Shown: positions 59,747 to 64,000 of the stretch, one piece after another
Layout: every line of letters starts with the position of its first letter
How positions within the stretch are numbered: position 1 is the stretch's first letter
The notes under the pieces: model-generated
What the model was told of the DNA's origin: nothing
Seen by the model: the letters and a program-made list of their open reading frames with translations, nothing else
Database searches by the model: none
Source: Lentilactobacillus sp. Marseille-Q4993
GTDB lineage: Bacteria; Bacillota; Bacilli; Lactobacillales; Lactobacillaceae
Assembly: GCF_951230165.1 (NCBI RefSeq)
Contig: NZ_CATNVB010000003.1
Location: 92,169-156,168 of the forward strand
Length of the DNA: 64,000 bases
Direction of reading: 5' to 3'
Program-made: the position numbers and the translations under genes

Positions 59747-61258
59747 TTAGTCGGTGACGATTGCTTCTCGCCAGCTCTTTGCAACCTCAGCATTTGAGAA
59801 CTTATGAGCAGTTTCCAATGCATTATTTGATAGTTCGTTCAAGCGCTTATCATCCTTTAACAGGTCACCAATCGCGGCACCCATGTTCATGACCTCTCCA
59901 TCTTTGAAGATAAGACCATTCCAGCCATCCCGGATAATTTCACGAGGACCGTAGGCAATGTCAAATGCTACCATTGGCAAACCATAACTAGCAGCTTCAG
60001 TCATTGCCAATGGTTGAACATCAGTTGCCGTGGTCGTAACAAACAATTTCGAATCGTTGTATGCGTCATGAAGGTCAGTTTGATAACCCTTGAATTCGAC
60101 AACGTCCTTAATTCCCAGCTTTTCAGCATACTCTTTCGCATCATCTTCAGCAGGACCATACCCATAAATTAGGAAGTGCGTGTTGGTAGACTTATTGTGT
60201 ACCTGTTTGAATGTTTCAATCAAACGGGTAATCCCTTTGTCATTTCCGAGACGCCCAACAAATACGATTTGGTCTTTCTTAGTTGTTGAAATTCCATTAA
60301 CTTCATCAACTGTTGCAGCAGGTAAGTGGAATACTGGTGTATTAACCCCGGGGATTTTCTTCTCAATATGCTCAGCAATATCATCACGTTGGGCTTTAGT
60401 TGCCGTAATAACCCCTGATAATCGGCTAAGGTTCTCTGGTTTAAAGGCTTCTTCATAGATTCCATTAAGTTGCCCAAGTGCCAATGAATAGGTTTGATCA
60501 GTTTGAATCATCGGCATGTAAATGTACTTGCGAGATTCACTATCAATATTGATAACTGGCATGTAGGTTGACAAAGGTCGATCTGCGATAAACGTATTAT
60601 TACCGGCACCGTACTCTTTATCCAATTCATTAAGGAAGAATGTAAATAAATCCCCAACACTATCAAACAATCTATCTTGGCCCTTATAGTTAACCAACTT
60701 TAACATGGTCATATCATCATCAGTGCCATTTTCACTTCCATAAGAAGCTTCTAGAACGGTATTTCCGTAAATATCAAGGAATTCTGCTCGGATTGGTTTT
60801 CTTTCAGCGTCATAGTATTTGACGGCAGACTTGAATCCACGCCAATCCCAAATATCAGCCCGAAGAAAGTTTTGATACTTGTCAAAATACTCATGGGTAC
60901 TCAACTGGCCATACGTACCACCCATGAAAATCATTCGTTCGGTTAAAATATCGCCACGGTAAATCTTAGAGATAGTTGGGTCTGGATCGATTTCATATTC
61001 TTTATTGATATTAGCATCAGCAATTTTTGCTTCCTTAGTATCAATATCAACTGCTTTTTGAAAGAAATCAAACATATTCACGATTTGATCCTTTTCAAGG
61101 CCGAAGTTGATCATCGTCCGATGGAGCTCTGGATTATACATCCGAGTCACCAGCTTGGCTCCAACCCCCATACTCTTAAATAAATTGAGTCGTTTGAACT
61201 CGGCATGCTCGATTCCTGAGTTCATTCCATATAAATATTCATTAACAAAGAAATACAT
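59747..61258 (-). CDS. TagE/GtfA-like glycosyltransferase (GT4)
   Basis: The 503-residue retaining glycosyltransferase starts MYFFVNEYLYGMNSGIEHAEFKRLNLF. This N-terminal pattern is typical of lactobacillus TagE/GtfA-B proteins. The GT-B core has QIVFVGRLGNDKGITRLIETF, HFLIYGYGPAEDDAKEYA and SYGLPMVAFDIAYGPREII, the donor site. In Lactiplantibacillus plantarum two such paralogues (tagE5/E6, gtfA/B) O-glycosylate the surface protein Acm2. Its ATG overlaps the stop of the next gene (TAATG), so both are coupled and may form a heteromer. Confidence 0.87.
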   Translation of the reverse strand: MYFFVNEYLYGMNSGIEHAEFKRLNLFKSMGVGAKLVTRMYNPELHRTMINFGLEKDQIVNMFDFFQKAVDIDTKEAKIADANINKEYEIDPDPTISKIYRGDILTERMIFMGGTYGQLSTHEYFDKYQNFLRADIWDWRGFKSAVKYYDAERKPIRAEFLDIYGNTVLEASYGSENGTDDDMTMLKLVNYKGQDRLFDSVGDLFTFFLNELDKEYGAGNNTFIADRPLSTYMPVINIDSESRKYIYMPMIQTDQTYSLALGQLNGIYEEAFKPENLSRLSGVITATKAQRDDIAEHIEKKIPGVNTPVFHLPAATVDEVNGISTTKKDQIVFVGRLGNDKGITRLIETFKQVHNKSTNTHFLIYGYGPAEDDAKEYAEKLGIKDVVEFKGYQTDLHDAYNDSKLFVTTTATDVQPLAMTEAASYGLPMVAFDIAYGPREIIRDGWNGLIFKDGEVMNMGAAIGDLLKDDKRLNELSNNALETAHKFSNAEVAKSWREAIVTD

Positions 61259-62814
61259 TAGTTGTTGCCTCCTTCGGTTGACTCAAAATATTTAGTTGCT
61301 CCCTGATCAAATATCTGCCACTGTTTCCAGACATTTTCCTTAGAGTATTTCATTCTTGATTCGTATGCCGTTTCGCTAAACTGACGTCTTAATTCATCAT
61401 CACCCATAATTTTGGCAATTGCGTCTCCCATTGCATCGATATTTCCAGCTTCGACTAGCAAGCCATCTTTACCATCATTAATAACATCACGAGGACCATA
61501 GTTAATATCATAAGAAGCCAAAGGAACACCGTGTGACTGAGCTTCAATAAGTGATAGTGGTAATCCTTCCGCTTCACTGGTTAAAATCGACAACTGGGCT
61601 TGATCATATACTGCATTAATATCTTGGGTATATCCCATGAAGCTAACTGCCTTAGTAAGATTCAAATCTTTAACTAACTTTTTAGCAATATCGCCAGACT
61701 TATCGTTCGCATATCCATAGATATCAAGGGTCATACCAGGTACTTTCTCAAGTGCCTTAGCAAACGCCTTAATGGCATGGTCAATTCTCTTTTCATGTGA
61801 TAACCGAGCAATCATCACGATTTTTCCTGGTGTTCGTTTGTCAAAATCCTGCTTAGGAGCGTTCAGTACGTCATCAGAAACCACACCAACGGGAACAACA
61901 AACGTCTCAGGATTATCACCAAACCGTTTCCGCAAGTTAGTAGCTTGAGTTTCTGTTGGGGCAATCATAGCGTCCCATTTTTTAAAGTTATTCAATGCAT
62001 ACTCGTAGTTAAAGTTAATTCCCGAGTGCAACGTCTCAATTGGATCGTTCGTATGGTTACTATGAAGTTGCATTGCTACGAAGGCATTTTCTTTCATATG
62101 CAGCAGTGACCAAGACAGTTCAAAACTGGCATCATTGACAATAACTGTGTGCTCGCCACGTTCACGATCTCGCTTAGTCACCTCATCAAAGAAAAATGTT
62201 GCTAATTGCTTAGTACTGTTGAAGTCCCAATCTACTCCCTTGTAGTCAATAATTCGATAAGAACTATTATCGATCTTGTCGTATTCCTTACCAAAGTGGT
62301 AAGTCTCATAGAATAACTTACCTTTATTATTAAATGCTCGTTCAACTCTTGCCGAACCACTTCGGTCATAGATTTGTTGTAATGACTTAAATCCACGAGG
62401 ATCCCACCAATCAACTTCCACTAACCTCTTATTAGTATCGAAGTAGCTGACGTGATCGAATTGCTCACCATCATCACGAAGAACGATTTGCATTTTTCTC
62501 TCCGCACCACGAAGAACATCAATCATGTTATTCTCAGTCGGCTGAACATCAAGGGTCTTATCAATATTCAAGTCAGCAACGGTGAATTTTTGAGATGCAA
62601 TCCCCTCCATATCACCAAAGAAGTCAAACAAGTTAAGTGAAGACTTGTTATCTACACCTGACGCTTCAAGTCCCTTCGTTAGTGACATATCAAAGTTAGT
62701 CGTCAATATTTTGACAGGCTTATTGAAACTCTTGAATAATTGAAATCTTTTAATCTCGGCGTGTCCAACCCCAGATTGTTGAACCGTTACAGTTGGATTT
62801 AAAAAGTAATACAT
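61258..62814 (-). CDS. TagE/GtfB-like glycosyltransferase
   Basis: A 518-residue paralogue of the preceding protein: MYYFLNPTVTVQQSGVGHAEIKRFQLF at the start, IVMIARLSHEKRIDHAIKAFAKALEK, LDIYGYANDKSGDIAKKLV and LPLSLIEAQSHGVPLASYDINYGPRDV (donor loop with E in LIEAQSHG). ATG 62814 has CGGAGGGG upstream; an in-frame extension to 62916 would run through the terminator of the surface-protein gene and is rejected. In the GtfA/B pairs one subunit is often the acceptor-binding partner. Probably modifies Ser of the protein at 62991. Confidence 0.87.
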   Translation of the reverse strand: MYYFLNPTVTVQQSGVGHAEIKRFQLFKSFNKPVKILTTNFDMSLTKGLEASGVDNKSSLNLFDFFGDMEGIASQKFTVADLNIDKTLDVQPTENNMIDVLRGAERKMQIVLRDDGEQFDHVSYFDTNKRLVEVDWWDPRGFKSLQQIYDRSGSARVERAFNNKGKLFYETYHFGKEYDKIDNSSYRIIDYKGVDWDFNSTKQLATFFFDEVTKRDRERGEHTVIVNDASFELSWSLLHMKENAFVAMQLHSNHTNDPIETLHSGINFNYEYALNNFKKWDAMIAPTETQATNLRKRFGDNPETFVVPVGVVSDDVLNAPKQDFDKRTPGKIVMIARLSHEKRIDHAIKAFAKALEKVPGMTLDIYGYANDKSGDIAKKLVKDLNLTKAVSFMGYTQDINAVYDQAQLSILTSEAEGLPLSLIEAQSHGVPLASYDINYGPRDVINDGKDGLLVEAGNIDAMGDAIAKIMGDDELRRQFSETAYESRMKYSKENVWKQWQIFDQGATKYFESTEGGNN

Positions 62815-62843
62815 AATTCCCCTCCGTATCAATAGATTATGTA

Positions 62844-62877
62844 CAAAAGCAGGCGAGATGTATGTCTCGCCTACTTT
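62844..62877 (-). terminator. Terminator of the surface-protein gene
   Basis: On the minus strand AGTAGGCGAGA pairs with CTCGCCTGCTTT around CATACAT, followed by TTTTG. The glycosyltransferase operon is thus partly insulated from the surface-protein gene. Confidence 0.75.
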
Positions 62878-62990
62878 CGATTTACCCAATTCAGGTAATT
62901 CTGATCCAATAACCATCTTTCGACTTAACTATTAGACCATGTCTGTTATGTCAAGGTAATGACACCTGTCACATGGCTTATACAACCATT

Positions 62991-64000
62991 TTAATTGTTC
63001 TTAGGTCCTTTTACAAACTTTGCGCTAGCAGTAATGTAGTGCCCATTTGTAAGTTGATATCTTACCTTAGATCCAACTCTGACATATGCCTTAACCTTGA
63101 ATGTCTTATTCTTCTTGGCTGGCTTTACTCGGCTTCCCTTTGTAAAGCTAGTACCTTTGTGTTCGTAAATACCCTTTGTAACCTTAACCGTCTTTGGTGT
63201 TGAGTACTTGTAAACCTTCTTCATGTACTTCTTAACCATTGATGATTTTGCGGTTACGTAACGGCCGTTAGTCAATTCTAATCTGGTAATCGAACCATTT
63301 CTAACGATTCTCTTAACCTTAAGAACTGAGCCCTTCTTGAGGTGACGAACCTTCTTAGAACTCTTGAACTTCTTGCCTGAGTATTCGTAAACTCCCTTAG
63401 GATTTGTTACATACCAAGTGGTTGCGTGATCAATTGAGTATCCATCCTTAACGTCTACAAAGTTACTGTAGTCTTTAAGGCCAGTTACATATGATCCATC
63501 AGCAAGAATAAATCTTGAAGTCTTACCACTACCTGTAAGTGCAACAACGTGAAGGACAGTTCCTGGCTTGACGTAACTCAGCTTATTAGCATTCTTGAAC
63601 GATTTGCCATTGTATCTGTACAATCCTTTGGTTGTGAGTAAAGTTCTCTTTTCAACTGAACGGTAGTAATTATCGTTGGCCTTTTGAGAATCATCAGCAG
63701 AAGCACTGCCACCATTTACAAAGCTACCACCTGAAGCTTGTCCTGCAGCAGCATTTGATGCAGCAGCACTAGCGGCTGTTGAAGCAGCTTGACTTGCGGC
63801 ATTAGATGCAGCTCTTGAAGCAGCATCACTGGCGGCCTTGCTTGCGGCAGCGGCCTTGGAAGCAGCGTCACTAGCAGCCTTAGAGGCTACGGCAGCATCA
63901 CTTACAGCACCTTCAGCGGCCTTGCTTGCATCACTGGCAGCCTTGGAAGCGGCATCGCTGGCATCACTTGATACCTTGGCATCACTGGCAGCCTTGCTTG
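62991..64000 (-). CDS. Ser/Ala-rich surface protein with three SLAP-like repeats, 5' part cut by window edge
   Basis: The frame is open from 63623 up to 64000, so the visible part has 336 residues of a longer protein. The N-terminal visible third is Ser/Ala repeat (SDAASKAAS type, positions 63720-64000), a Gly/Ser bridge follows, then three wall-binding repeats, with cores GLYRYNGKSFKNANKLSYV, GVYEYSGKKFKSSKKVRHL and GIYEHKGTSFTKGSRVKPA. Each repeat ends with a YVTG/YVTA/YITA motif. It has no LPxTG sorting signal and should bind the wall non-covalently. It resembles serine-rich repeat adhesins; the coupled glycosyltransferases downstream imply O-glycosylation of the Ser region. Confidence 0.85.
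   Translation of the reverse strand, partial: SKAASDAKVSSDASDAASKAASDASKAAEGAVSDAAVASKAASDAASKAAAASKAASDAASRAASNAASQAASTAASAAASNAAAGQASGGSFVNGGSASADDSQKANDNYYRSVEKRTLLTTKGLYRYNGKSFKNANKLSYVKPGTVLHVVALTGSGKTSRFILADGSYVTGLKDYSNFVDVKDGYSIDHATTWYVTNPKGVYEYSGKKFKSSKKVRHLKKGSVLKVKRIVRNGSITRLELTNGRYVTAKSSMVKKYMKKVYKYSTPKTVKVTKGIYEHKGTSFTKGSRVKPAKKNKTFKVKAYVRVGSKVRYQLTNGHYITASAKFVKGPKNN
63720..64000 (-). repeat. Ser-Ala coding repeat
   Basis: Three-to-four residue units AAS[DKNRQT] are repeated about 25 times at the protein level. The codons vary (AGC, TCA, AGT, GCT, GCA, GCC), which shows selection on the protein and not recent DNA expansion. Typical substrate region for O-glycosylation. Confidence 0.85.

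Noticed and set aside
62814..62916. N-terminal extension of the second glycosyltransferase
   Set aside because: It would include the terminator hairpin of the preceding gene; ATG 62814 has a strong ribosome site and matches family starts.
63720..64000. CRISPR or DNA satellite
   Set aside because: Units are in frame, of irregular length with varied codons, and encode Ser/Ala repeats; no constant repeats with spacers.
1..64000. Prophage, insertion sequence or integrative element
   Set aside because: No integrase, transposase, attachment repeat or phage structural gene was seen; no tRNA-edge integration site.

Overview
The window looks like chromosome of a heterofermentative Lactobacillaceae (Lentilactobacillus / Secundilactobacillus / Levilactobacillus type). 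The reasons are a lactobacillus-order pdu operon, PepX, TagE/GtfA-type glycosyltransferases, SLAP-like wall-binding repeats, T-box leaders and strong AGGAGG ribosome sites with frequent TTG/GTG starts. The species cannot be fixed from the sequence. I saw no prophage, insertion sequence, tRNA, rRNA or CRISPR array.

Layout. (1) 1-13.5 kb: cobalamin-dependent propanediol/glycerol utilisation. One minus-strand operon runs pduA-B-C-D-E-G-H-K-J-L-M-N-O plus a truncated GlcG/HbpS gene. Upstream lie pduF (glycerol facilitator), a divergent glycerol kinase and the regulator pocR. (2) 13.6-19.3 kb: pepX, an array of RNA-like hairpins, a membrane protein with a decayed Mrr-type domain, two TPM-domain paralogues and a small secreted protein. 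(3) 19.4-29 kb: a galactoside locus with GH36, a secreted GH-A/GH39-like enzyme carrying a CBM and wall-binding repeats, GH27, a GPH transporter and an AraC regulator. Shared promoter motifs tie these together. (4) 29-46.6 kb: aroD, a hydroxyacyl-CoA dehydrogenase-like gene, small membrane proteins, a PAS protein, a TetR/reductase pair, a Met T-box gene of the MetE family, two zinc-ribbon membrane proteins, a DJ-1 protein, an amidohydrolase and oligopeptide-binding protein behind a second T-box, a formaldehyde (RuMP) module hxlR/hps-phi, an MFS exporter and an SGNH hydrolase. (5) 46.8-58.7 kb: GH25 lysozyme, lipoprotein, Lrp regulator with amino-acid permease, MFS, a HAD-ApbE-PAS operon, a LacI regulator and a short UvrA paralogue. 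(6) 58.8-64 kb: epimerase, two TagE/GtfA-B-like glycosyltransferases and the C-terminal part of a Ser/Ala-rich surface protein, probably its O-glycosylation target.

The most unusual observation is the cytoplasmic HAD-ApbE-PAS operon. The PAS protein and its paralogue at 31.3 kb each carry two copies of D-x-x-T-G-[A/P]-S, which closely resembles the motif on which ApbE enzymes attach FMN covalently. I infer a candidate flavinylated PAS redox or sensory system. Other points worth checking are the putative Gal-Ara (gum) utilisation locus with its own regulatory motif, the hairpin array at 16.1-16.3 kb with a related element at 46.7 kb, the HxlR Cys-x-Lys formaldehyde switch, and a T-box whose specifier and discriminator pairing do not agree.
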